From: Hemicordylus capensis
Lineage: Eukaryota; Chordata; Lepidosauria; Squamata; Cordylidae
Direction: 5' to 3'
Assembly: GCF_027244095.1 (NCBI RefSeq)
Contig: NC_069662.1
Span: 15,278,501-15,342,500 of the forward strand
Length of the DNA: 64,000 nt
How positions within the stretch are numbered: position 1 is the stretch's first letter; each line of letters starts with the position of its first letter. Positions 38,291-48,845 of the stretch are shown in pieces. A program made the position numbers and the translations under genes. The notes beneath the pieces were generated by a model. That model saw only the letters and a list, made by a program, of their open reading frames with translations. It was not told the DNA's origin and did no database searches.

Positions 38291-41200
38291 AAACTGTTTC
38301 TGTTTAAAAGATCTCAAACTGATGAAGGCCATATATGCTGGGCCTATAATTCCTTCTGTACCACTGCTCCCCCGCCACCCGGGTCCCCATTGCACAGACT
38401 ACGAAGTCTGCTATGTATTTTGCACTTGTTACCTTAGCTTGACCTTCTTGTTATCCTGGTGCACGGCTGTTAGAGTGCAAGAATATTGGGATTGATTGAT
38501 TGATCAGACCAGGCTTTGGACTGGAAGTAGACTGGAGAGCACAGGAAGCAGGTATGCCCAGGATTGGAGAGGCATAGGATAACTCCCCCAAGTCAGCCCC
38601 AGACAGATAGCCACACCTCCAGATTATGCTTCTTTCTCCATCACTGCCCCTCGATCCCTCCACATCCTCCTCCACTACTATTTCCAGGACTGCTTAAAAG
38701 TAGAACTTTTAAAAGACTCTTCTATAACATATTAAGGGCCAGTGGTCATGAAAAAAGCTGGGAAATGCCGTTCACTGCCAGAACAATCCATTGCAGTCAC
38801 TGTCTTGAAGTCACTATAAATCTCTCCCCTGTCTGAACTCCCCCACAACTGTAACAATAATGAAGCAACTATTTATAGCCATCTTGAAAACCTCATTGAC
38901 AAACTTACTTTTCAGATGTCCGCGGTTCAAAAGCTTTGGAAAAGGTAGATAACAAAAGTGATAATCCTCTCTTTCATATGATTCATCTCATGCTGCTGCT
39001 TTTTCAAAATATCAGCAGATCAGCAGCACCAGTGAACCAGAATGATAAGGGATTCAACGAGAGGTCTGCACCTTGCAAGACTCCCTTGACCAATATTAGC
39101 GTATCTTCACATGCTCACGCTTCACACACCATCTAGCGATCTCCTGGATATATACATAAAGGACTCTAGAGAGAGACACTTATTCTAGTTTTAAAGCTTT
39201 CCCCAAGAATGTAAGGCCTTCTTCCCTTCTAAAAAACCTGAAGTGTTGGATATGTATACATTTTCAGGAGCACCTAAACTGTTCTGCTTGTCCAATTTGA
39301 TGGTTACATCTGAGTGTTTGTTTTTAGGAGGCTCAAGTCAGGAGCAAGAAGATGAAGTTTGGCAAGGACCAGCGCAAGAGGGGAGACACCCTGCCAGAGG
39401 TACTTCTTGCAAGATACCTGAAATTTTATTAGGAGAAAACTTCCATTAGGGTCAGAGATTATAACCAGTTTGGGATGGGTACTCTAGTACAGGGATTCTC
39501 AATGTTGGGTCCCCAGATGTTTTTGGACATCAACTCCCATAATCCCCAACCAAAGGCCACTGGGGCTAGGAATTATGGGAGCTGAAGTTCAATAACATCT
39601 GGGGACCCAATGTTGAGAATCCCTACTCTAGTACTCCCTCTGAAGGTGTACTCTGAGGCTTCTCCTGGACCCAGCTTTATTCCAGGAAGCAGCTGTGTCT
39701 AAGAGAGCCCTTGTGCAGCTTCTTCTGCTAGGGCAGCCTTTCCTTAAGATGGCAGATTGGTCCGCAGCTGTCCATGTCTTGGGGATGCTTCTGCTTGGGG
39801 CTGCCCTAGAAACTACAGGTGGTGCATTACACCTGTCCTGAAGGAACTGCACTGCCTGCCAATACGTTTTGGATGCAATTCAAGGTGCTGATTACGACCT
39901 TTAAAGCCCTAAACCAGGGTGTTGAACTGCAGCCATATCCGGCTGTTGGTGGCCTACAACTCCCATCATTCCTGGTTACTGGCCACTGTGACTGGGGGTG
40001 ATGGGAATATAGGTTTTGTGAATTGTGGACAATGCAAGTCATTTAATGGTATTAAAGAAAGACATGCTGTTCTAGTAGCTCCAGGTCTTAACACTCACAT
40101 CTATTTCGGAGGATGAATACAACTGAAGGAAGCCTGGGCGGGTGCGTGGCTGGGGGAGTCAGTCATGTGACTTGCCTCTGGTCACCCCCCAAGGCAGTGG
40201 GCCCCCAGACAACTGTCTCCCCTTGCCCTATTATAATAGTATTAGTATATAGTAATATATTATAGCCCCTGAGCAGGAGTGTCATGGTTTGACACCCCTG
40301 CCCTAAAGAGTTGGGGCTCCATTACTTGAAGGCTTGCCATCTCCCAAATGAATCTACCCATCTGACAAGATCTGCTCAGAGGCTCCTGCTCCACATGCTA
40401 ACACCTGCTGCAGCACAATTCTCATGCACACCAGACAGGGTCTCCTCTGTGACTGTCCTGAGACTATGGAACTCCCTCCCAGGAGAGATCTTCACAATGC
40501 CCTCCCTCTCAGTTTTCCTCAGACACCTATCAACTCTTCTGTTTGGCCAATGTTTTGGAAAAGAAATTTAGAACTCTACCCTGTTCTTAATTCCAGTCAT
40601 TTTATCCTGTGTTTTGTGATTGTTTTTAATTATTCATTGTTTTATGATATGGTTGCAATTGTCATCTACATGTTGGGCTTTCTTTCTTTTTTTAAAGGTG
40701 ATTTTAAAGAAGTAAAAATAAATATTTTTTTTTCCTGCTGAACCTTCAGCCAGCTAAATGTTGACTCTCCAAATAGTGCCCTCCCTCATCGTTTGCTGTG
40801 ACTAGACATGGAGCTTTTCCAAGTGGCGACTTACTTCAGCTTCCCTATGCTTAGGGTTGGGGTGTGTTCATACGGAACGGGAATTTGCAGTGATTTCAGT
40901 ACGGCAACAGTCAGGTGTCATTCATACAACCAATGGCATTATTCCGCTTTTTTCTTGATGATTTGCCCTTACCGTGTACTAAAAGTTGCACTTTTTAAAA
41001 TGCTTTGCTGGGATAATCTGTCACTTCAAATAGGCTTTCCAAGGGTTTCCCACTCCTTTAAAAATAAATTGTTGCTCTTGTGGTAGAGCACCTTTATGCT
41101 CTAACAGGAAAGCAGTATATCTATCTATCTATAAATTATAATGAATAATTAAATAATTAATTATTAATATGTTGTTGTTGTTTTGTTTATTTTTGGTGCC

Positions 41201-44200
41201 CTGGTGGCATGGCACTCTACCACCAGAGCAGCACTTAAAAAAACCAATGGAATGAGGAAAACCTCGGGAAGCCTATTAGAAATTACGGAGTAGCCCATGG
41301 AGGACGTTGGGTCCCCAGATGTTATTGAACTTCACCTCCCATAATCCCAGCCCCAGTGGCCTTTGGTTGGGGATTATGGGAGTTGAAGTCCAATAACATC
41401 TGGGGACCCAGCATTGAGATTCCCTGGCCTAGAGCACCTTTCTGATGGGGGAATCCCTCAAGGCACTGTGCTCATTGCGCAGTGCCTTGTGGGATATCCG
41501 GAAGCTGGGGGAATAAGTCCTGGCCTCCATTGCTGTGTAGGTCATGTGGCAGCATGCCCAAGACAACAGCAAGGATTGTCTGGGGGGAAGGTAAGCTGCA
41601 TCATGCCTTCCCCATGCCCGCCTGGTTGTGTGGATGGGCTCATTATGTAGCAAAGAGAAAATATTGCATAGACTGACATAACAGTGACATTAAAGCAGGG
41701 CTGCACAACTTCGGCCCTCTAGCTGTTTTTGGATTACAACTCCCATCATCCCCAGCTACACAATCTGGAGATTTGGGTATAGGCTACACTATGGTTAGTG
41801 TGTGCCTCACATTTATTTATAACCTCCGGACCAAGGTATTTTCCAGGAATTTTCTGCTTCCAGTGGCTGTAGGTTCCACCACCTTATGTTTCATTGGAAT
41901 TGTGTGCAGTATGTAAGGTGTGATAACTCAATGCAAGCAGCATAGAAAGGTGAAAGAACACAGGTGATAAAAAGGGAAGGTACAGCGTTTTAGGCAGGTT
42001 GATCTGGTCAACAGAGTGCTAGGCTCTGCCAATGTACAAAACAATCATGATAAATAACGTTATCTCTTTCTGCAGAGAGAAGTGAAGCAGTTGAAGACAT
42101 TCTTTGCAAACTAAAGTTAAATGAGCATAAAAGCAAGAAACTCTCTCTACAACAAGTCCTGGAAATCAGTTCAGAAAGCCTAAAGGAAAGCACCCCTCAG
42201 ACACTAGAAGACTTGCCTTGGCATTTTCTGAAGAAGGTCTTGGCTCTGGATGTGACAGCCAGGAACACAACCCTTGGAAAGCGGACACCTGATGAACCAG
42301 AAATGAGAGGGGAGGAGGGAGAGATGTCTGAAGAAAATCTATTTAGTCAAATGGCTTCAAGGGTTTCCTTAAACCCCCTTGATGTTCTTTGTGCTGTTCT
42401 GATGTGTTCGGACAGTTCCCTCCAACAATGGATCTTCTCCAAAATGTCCATGTGCCAGTTTGCTCTGCCTTTGCTTCTGCCTCCCTTGGAGACTCCCAAG
42501 TGCACCCTGATGCTCTGGGCCATGAGAGACATTGTGAAAAGATGGAGGCCTCATTCCCTGGCTGAAAGCAGAGGCTTCAGAGAGGAGAGCCTGGTGATGA
42601 CCTCCATGCCCACCATTTCCTTTGTCCGGATGGGCAGCTGCAGCCTCTCCAAGTCCAAACTCCTCAATGAGCTTCTTAGCCATTCCCAACAACACCACGA
42701 TTTCTTCATACACCGAGACATGAAGTGTGGGAATGTCCCACATGAAATTGCTGATGGAATGATAGAGATGGCTTGGTATTTCCCAGGGGGGCAAGGCGGG
42801 CTGGATCTCTTCCCAGAGCCAGTAGCCATAGCAAATCTCCGTGGGGATGTTGAGTCACACTGGGTGCAGTTTAGCTTTTTAACACAGGTCTCCTCAGCTG
42901 TGTTTATATTGGCTGAATGCATCAATGAGAGAGAATTTGCCCTCTTGTCATCACTGAAGGAGTCATCAACGGAGTACTATTTCATCTTGGACCATCAGAG
43001 TAGAAAGTTCAATGAAACTTTGGATTTCTTAAACCAACTGGCTCCTGTGCTTGATCTGAAAAATTCGCAAGTACTTGTGAAAGCTGCCAAGACCAATAAA
43101 GCAGACTTTGTGGAGAATCTACAATCTACTGTTGGAAGAATAATCAAATCTCACCCAAAGAGTATGAATCTAGAAGAGATGTCTGCTGTGGCCCAAGGGC
43201 TTACAATCCAGGTGGATGAGGACTGCAGAGAATACTGGAATGCATTCAGGTGTGCTGGAGAAGTCATCGAAAAAGTAAAGAACACGGCAGCTTACAAAAA
43301 AGGAGCCCTGATACTCCAAGGTGATATCCAGAAAAAACTGGCAGATGTGGAGAAGGAACTGTGCAGAATGGAAAGGCAAGGGGACATACCTTCAGAACAT
43401 TATAGATGGGAACTGAAAGGCAAATGGATGGCTCTGAAGAAACAGCAGAATAGATGTAAACTCTACATTGATTCTGAAAAATTTATCAGTGGCATCAAAA
43501 ATCTGAAGTTGGTAGAGAGGCACTACTTCTTTAAACTGATAAAACTTAATTCGGATCACATTGTTAGGGAGAGTCTCTCTATGTTACGGGCAGAGTACAA
43601 AGAGAAATGCAAGGCTGGAGGAGACGATGGCCAGGAGACTGCAGCCGCGCTAGACATGCTATCTCCCTCTACTTTTGGAATTGAGCATCTAATGCGGACA
43701 CTGGGGGAATACTATCAGGCAGAATATTCAAAGGTTGCAGAAGGCAAGCTAGAAAAAAACAAATGTAGGTTGGTTAATTTTCCAAGCATCGCAGCTGACC
43801 TGATGCTGGAAGGGTTTCCTCTAGAGCTGATTGGAGATGCATCAAATGTGCCTGTGCAGTGGATAACTGATGTTCTGATGGAGCTCCATAGAAAACTAGG
43901 AGGCCGTTCCAAAGTGGTGGTGATCACTGTGCTGGGGGTGCAGGGCACTGGGAAGTCCACCCTCCTCAACACCATGTTTGGGCTGCAGTTTGCCGTCAGC
44001 AGTGGCCGATGTACACGAGGCGCCTTCATGACGCTTCTTAATGTCAGAGAAAACATGACTCAGGAACTTGGCTGTGATCACATCCTGGTAATAGATACAG
44101 AAGGACTCAAAGTGCCTGAACTGGCACAACTGGATTACAGCTACCGACACAACAATGAGCTGGCCACTCTAGTGATTGGTCTGAGCGATATTACAATAGT

Positions 44201-46784
44201 GAACATGACCATGGAAAATGCCACTGAAATGAAGGACGTACTACAAATTGTGACCCATGCCTTCCTCAGGATGCAGAGGATTGGACAAAAACCCAACTGC
44301 CAGTTTGTTCATCAGAATGTCAGTGATGTCTCTGCTCATGACCAAAACATGAGGGACAGGGAACATCTTTTGGAACAACTCAATGAAATGACCCAGGCTG
44401 CAGCAAAAATGGAGAACGTTGGTAGTGAGATCAAGTTTTCGGACGTCATGGACTATGACTCAGAAATGCACAACTGGTACATCCCAGGTCTATGGCATGG
44501 CGTCCTACCTATGGCTGAAGTCAACAGGGGCTACAGTGAAAAGGTCTTTGAGTTCAAGAAGTACCTATTTGAATGCATAAGGAACCGTTTAAATAGGAAG
44601 TCTCCCAAGGACATTCCTCAGTTTATTGAGTGGGTCAGGAAGCTGTGGGATGCTGTGAAACATGAAAATTTCATCTTTAGCTTCCAAAACAGCCTCATAG
44701 CACAAGCCTATATGAAACTTTCCACAAAATATTTTGAATGGGACTCAGATTTCCGCAAAGAGATGCATGTTTGGGTCTCTGAGCAGGAAACTGCGATACA
44801 AAATGTTTCCAATGAGGAACTTGATCACAGCAGGTGGCGATGTGAACTTCAAGATAAGTTATGTGCTGGAGAACAGAGGATTTTGGAATTTTTAGAACAC
44901 TACTTTGAAAGCTGCACGGCAAATGTGCATCTGGTAGAAAAGTACAGAGAAGATTTTGTCAAGAATGCCAACACCCTCAGGTGTGAACTTGAGAGTTCTT
45001 CTTATAACAAACTGTGGGCTTCCATTCAACTTAAAAAGCGTTGGCACAAGATTGATTCTATCCAAGTTGGATTCTTGAAAATAATTGAAGGAAAATTTGA
45101 TTGGCTTCTTGAGGAGTGTAAGAAAAGGTCACACAGATTAGATAATCAAAAGTTAAAATTTGAGTTTGAGCAAATGTGGGCAAAGATGCTGTCAGAAATA
45201 TCACCCATTCGCTTAGAGAAACGTGAAATATATGCAGATGTTGAGACAAAACTAAGAAAAGATTTGTTCTCCCGTGGGAGGCTAATCATACCCAAATTAC
45301 TAGGGGGGAAAGGTTTCTTAAGCTTCAGAATAAACAATTTCCAAATGAAAAAAGACTATTTACAGTCATCATGGTGGAGGCAAGTGACACTGATACCTCC
45401 TGAAAAGGAGCATTTGAGTAATGTAGAAGAACTTTCCAAATCCTTGATGGCCAAATGCATGTCCTACATTGACTCAAAATTCAGTTTCAAAGGAGATTAT
45501 GAGGAAACTTACTGTGTGGAGCTTTTGCACATGATCAACGAGAGGCTTCAGCCACATGATGTGCTAAAACTTTGTACAACTCCTGGCTTTGAAGTGGACT
45601 TAAAGCTTCATATTTTGGGAGAAGCAGCTCATGCATTTCAGAAGATGCATGAAAATTTCATTGAGGAAAACGATCCCCAGGTCCTCCTGGAGAAACGGAA
45701 ACCTCAATATTTCTCTGTTTTCAGAGATCTTTATTTGGAAAAAGATGCCCAACAAATCATAGCTAGGGATTTCTGTGACTGGTGCCTCCATCCTGCCCTA
45801 GTGGATTACATGAACAAACGGCTTGGGACAGAAATAGTGGATAACATTCTTAAGCGTGCACAGTCCATTGCATATTCCAGTCAGAGCTTCTTCCAGTTTA
45901 CTGTCCTGAAAGACTTGCTTGAAGCAAGGAATTTTGACCAATATGTGAAATATATCACAGCATATGAAGAGTTTGTCAAGAGCTGGATAGGGAAACAAAT
46001 ATTAAATCACTATACAGAAAAGGAGGACCTCCAGAATTTGGAGGAAAAAATTCTGTCAGCGATATTAGAGGAAATAGGGGCAACACTGGTGAAGTTGAAG
46101 CATCAAGATACTGGGACAGTCTCTGAGTTTTTGAACCTCTTTTGCAAAGAAATGCAGAAGAAGTTGGTCATTTCAACAGACAATCTAGTGAGGATTCAGT
46201 TTAAGGACATGCCTGATCCTGGCCAAGTTTCTGTTTGTGTTGAAACCCTCCTTCCTGATTTGAAAAAAGAAATACTTTCTGCATTTGATAGCCTGGATCT
46301 TGAATCCAAGCTCTCCCAACTGCCAGTGAAGCTCCAGGATGAGATCTTCAAGCGAGAGTTTGGCTGTGGGCAGCAGTGCCCCTTCTGCAAAGTCCCCTGT
46401 GAGGCTGGAGGGAGCGCTCACAAGGAGCATTTTGCAGCAGTCCATCGACCTCAAGGGCTGGGAGGATACAAACACCCAGAAACAAAAAATCTTTTTTATG
46501 GCCTATGTTCTTCTTATGTGGCTTCCAAAATGAGTTTTGAATCTGTGGACACAAAATGGAAACGCCATCCCTATATGGACTACCATGCCTATTATTCAGA
46601 CTGGAGCATCCAACCAGATCCCAGTACCAATGCTTCCGATTACTGGAAGTTCATTTTTAAAGAGTTCAATCATGATTTTGCCAAGCATTATCATGCCAAG
46701 CCAGCAGATCTGCCAGAGGACTGGAAAATGATAACCAGAGAACATGCACTGAAGGCCTTGAAGGAAATCTATAATATGGACTAA
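36371..46784 (+). CDS. GVIN1: CARD-VLIG very large GTPase, gene copy 1, 1,703 aa
   Basis: Four coding exons, 36371-36647, 36742-36795, 39328-39399 and 42076-46784, all joined in phase 1, give one frame. Residues 1-92 are a CARD of the caspase-1/ICEBERG kind; residues 93-135 are an acidic, Gln-rich linker; the rest is a VLIG/GVIN protein. The family start 'LPWHFLKKVLALDVTARNT' lies near 179-198. The P-loop is GVQGTGKS (755-762) and the G3 motif DTEG (808-811). A helical C-terminal stalk follows, then the family's Cys/His cluster (C1565, C1569, C1572, C1576, H1583, H1586, H1591). Known: VLIGs are interferon-inducible cytosolic/nuclear giant GTPases; mouse Gvin1 has about 2,420 residues, so this one is short. 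Inferred: GTP-dependent assembly drives CARD signalling. The symbol names the family; one-to-one orthology is not shown. Confidence 0.85.
36742..36795 (+). CDS. Linker exon 2, gene copy 1
   Basis: 54 bp between 'cattgcag' and 'cag|gtgagc', phase 1 to 1, encoding 'GQDQKALQMGELQSESSP'. The copy-2 counterpart lies at 56032. Confidence 0.7.
36990..37145 (+). mobile_element. LINE 3' tail (third LINE group)
   Basis: Ends 'ggtcaatgaccgtaataaag' followed by a TCTATC-type tail. The same hairpin-plus-AATAAA end occurs reversed at 24351. Confidence 0.55.
37141..38510. repeat. Degenerate long-unit repeat cluster
   Basis: Units share 'gctatgtattttg', 'gttatcctggtgcac' and 'gcttgc...tctgcctcct' words near 37665-37920, 38040-38200 and 38390-38480. 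An inverted relative lies at about 37140-37560. The units are about 230-400 bp and poorly conserved. Microsatellites (AC)n at 37977 and (CTAT)n at 38250-38290 lie inside. It occupies an intron of gene copy 1. Confidence 0.5.
38511..39320. other. Unassigned intron sequence
   Basis: A splice-flanked 29-bp stretch at 38916-38944 was considered as an exon but breaks the phase. The 80 bp before 39328 resemble the 80 bp before 63421. Confidence 0.35.
39328..39399 (+). CDS. Linker exon 3, gene copy 1
   Basis: 72 bp, phase 1 to 1, encoding an acidic Gln/Glu-rich segment ('GGSSQEQEDEVWQGPAQEGR'). Position, length, phase and upstream intron sequence match the exon at 63421-63492, which supports it as a true exon. 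Confidence 0.75.
39490..39625. mobile_element. Palindromic hAT-type MITE, copy 3
   Basis: The ends 'cagggattctcaatgttggg' and 'cccaatgttgagaatcccta' lie between perfect 8-bp repeats, ctctagta, at 39482-39489 and 39626-39633. Confidence 0.88.
39815..40735 (+). mobile_element. L2-like LINE 3' part with an inserted repeat
   Basis: 'aaggaactgcactgcctgcc' and 'caaggtgctgattacgacct' match the L2-like ORF2 end. The frame resumes near 40311 ('TRSAQRLLLHMLTP', 'RLWNSLPGEIF') and runs into an AT-rich 3' UTR. About 39915-40305 is a foreign insert with MITE-like halves ('acaactcccatcattcctgg'). Confidence 0.65.
40736..41304. other. Unassigned intron sequence
   Basis: A short (TATC)n run lies near 41110-41133, then AT-rich sequence. 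Nothing else recognised. Confidence 0.3.
41305..41426. mobile_element. hAT-type MITE, left end truncated
   Basis: 'gttgggtccccagatgttat' and 'ataacatctggggacccagc' are mirror arms. The outer left end is missing, so there is no target duplication. Confidence 0.65.
41698..42070. other. Half MITE, then unassigned sequence before the giant exon
   Basis: 41698-41765 is one arm of the MITE family ('actacaactcccatcat' type). The rest up to the acceptor at 42075 is unassigned. Confidence 0.35.
42076..46784 (+). CDS. GVIN1: VLIG GTPase giant exon, gene copy 1
   Basis: The acceptor 'ctttctgcag' ends at 42075. The frame is open from the exon start, 45 codons before the conserved 'LPWHFLKK', to TAA at 46782-46784. 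It is one uninterrupted exon of 1,569 codons, as usual for VLIG genes. P-loop bases lie at 43935-43958, DTEG at 44094-44105 and the Cys/His cluster at 46365-46445. There are no stops or frameshifts, so it appears functional. Confidence 0.95.
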
Positions 46785-47151
46785 GCACCACTCCGTTGAA
46801 GAAGAACACAGGAAGTTCCAAACAAAGCCTGACATTCATGAAGTGTATCCAGATTCTTGAAAACTATGTGATTTGTCTTTGAACCTCTAAGATGCTGCCT
46901 GCAGTTGCCAGACATGATTTACTTACATACACTCTGGCAAGATTGTCTACTGAGGATAGTGAAATAATCAAACGTACTATATATCCCTGAATCCAAGACT
47001 GCCCTGTTCCTTAAAGTCGGGGGGTTGTCTTAAATTAAGAGTCTTCTTCCTTTCAGATAAATACAGGTATAGCCTGTATTTAACCTCTGTTTTAAGGGGG
47101 TTATCTTAAATGTGAAGTCATGTTCTATTTGGATATTTCTTATTCAGATGG

Positions 47152-47157
47152 AATAAA
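47152..47157 (+). terminator. Polyadenylation signal, gene copy 1
   Basis: AATAAA about 370 bp past the stop codon of the giant exon. Confidence 0.6.
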
Positions 47158-47199
47158 CTGAAGATTCTTTGCTCCAAATGTATGATTAACCATCAGCAC

Positions 47200-47335
47200 C
47201 CACATTTATTTATTTGTTTGTTTTATTTAGTACATTTGTATTACTATATATTTATTATATTGTATATTTGTACACTGCCCCAAACCTGCGTCTTTGGGTG
47301 GTTTACAACAAATTAAAAAAGCAATTAAAATACTC
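47200..47335 (-). mobile_element. L2-like LINE tail, reversed
   Basis: 'tttatttatttgtttgtttt' leads into 'tacactgccccaaacctgcg' and 'ggtggtttacaacaaatt', the reverse of an L2-like 3' UTR end. Confidence 0.5.
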
Positions 47336-47339
47336 ACTT

Positions 47340-47759
47340 CTAGTACTTGGAACCATTTGTCTCTCTGGCAAGCATGTACTCTGTTGAAGATTGGATGATT
47401 GGAAGATTGGATCTATTGAAGACTGAATGTAACCTCTTTGACTGCTGATTGGTTTGGGTTCTTACTGGGCTTAATGGAGGGAGGCCTTCCTCTTCGAAGG
47501 AAAGCATTCCACAAAGCACGTGGCTCCTGCTTGTATGTATAACACAGAGAAACCTCCTAAAATGGATTGTCTTGAAGGATATCCAGCCATAAGCAACTGA
47601 AAGCTTAGCTGTTGGAAGACACAACTGAGTACCAATCTAGCTCCTCTTCCTCCTCTTCTAGCTCTAGTTGCTGATGAGCCCATCTACAGGAAATTAGCAT
47701 AACACAAAACAAGGAAAGGAACTCATCAGCTAGCCCTCTAGCATCTCCCAAAATAAAAT
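47340..47759. other. Unassigned sequence
   Basis: No family recognised; open stretches on the minus strand look random. Confidence 0.3.
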
Positions 47760-47940
47760 CTTTTTTACACCAAACATAATTAACGTGTGGAATTCACTGC
47801 CACAAGATATGACAGTGGCTTTAAAAGGGGATTAGACAAATTCGCGGAGGACAGGAAATAGTGGCTACCAGTGATTATTGAGCTAAATAGAACCCCCTTG
47901 TTCAGACGCAGTGTATCTCTCAGTATCGGTTACCAGACAC
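47760..47940 (+). mobile_element. CR1 LINE fragment, decayed
   Basis: 'tggaattcactgccacaaga' followed by 'ggggattagacaaattcg' is the end of CR1 ORF2. Confidence 0.6.
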
Positions 47941-47943
47941 CAG

Positions 47944-48845
47944 AGTTGACAAGTGTAAAGTGATGCACATTGGGACGAAAAACCCCAACTTCAAGTATAC
48001 GTTGATAGGATTTGAGCTGTCGGTGACGGACCAGGAGAGGGATCTTGGGGTTGTGGTGGACAGCTCATGGAAAGTGCCCACTCAATGTGCGGCAGATGTG
48101 AAAAAGGCAAATTCCATGCTAGGGATTATTAGAAAGGGGATAGAAAATAAAACGGCTAACCTTATAATGCCCTTATACAAAACTATGGTACAACCACACT
48201 TGGAGTACTGTGTACAATTCTGGTCACCACACCTTTAAAAGAACATTGTAGAACTGGAGAAGGTACAGAAGAGGGCAACCAAGATGATCATGGGCCTAGA
48301 GCACCTTTCTTATGAGGCAAGACTACAACACCTGGGGCTTTTTAGTTTAGAAAAAAGACGACTGCGGGGAGACATGATAGAGGTCTATAAGGTCATGCAT
48401 GGTGTGGAGAAAGTAGAGAGAGAAAGATTCTTTTCCCTCTCACACAACACTAGAACCAGGGGTCACTCCATGAAATTGATTGCCAGGAGGTCTAGGACCA
48501 ACAAACGGAAGTACTTTTTCACACAACGCGTGATCCACTTGTGGAACTCTCTGCCACAGGATGTGGTGACAGCCAACAACCTGGATGGCTTTAAGAGGGG
48601 TTTGGATGACTTCATGGAGGAGAGGTCTATCAATGGCTACTAGTCGGAGGGCTTTGGGCCACCTCCAGCCTCAAGGGCAGGGTGGCTCTGAGTACCAGTT
48701 GCAGGGGAGTAATGGCAGGAGAGAGGGCATGCCATCAACTCCTGTCTGTAGCTTCCAGCGGCATGTGGTGGGCCACTGTGCGAAACAGGATGCTGGATTA
48801 GATGGGCCTGGGGCCTGATCCAGCAGGGCTGTTCTTATGTTCTTA
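47944..48845 (+). mobile_element. CR1 LINE, 5'-truncated
   Basis: It encodes the CR1 ORF2 C-terminal third ('VVVDSSWKVPTQCAADVKKA', 'RRLRGDMIEVYKVMHGVEKV', 'DVVTANNLDGFKRGLDDFME') with at least one in-frame stop (48236-48238) and a frame change. The 3' end 'gttcttatgttcttatg' is complete. Confidence 0.9.

Noticed and set aside
38916-38944. Splice-flanked 29-bp candidate exon in gene copy 1
   Set aside because: Entering in phase 1 it leaves in phase 0, which breaks the frame into the next exon. No counterpart in copy 2.
42347-46835. Many antisense open frames under the giant exon
   Set aside because: Shadows of a long coding exon, without recognisable domains.
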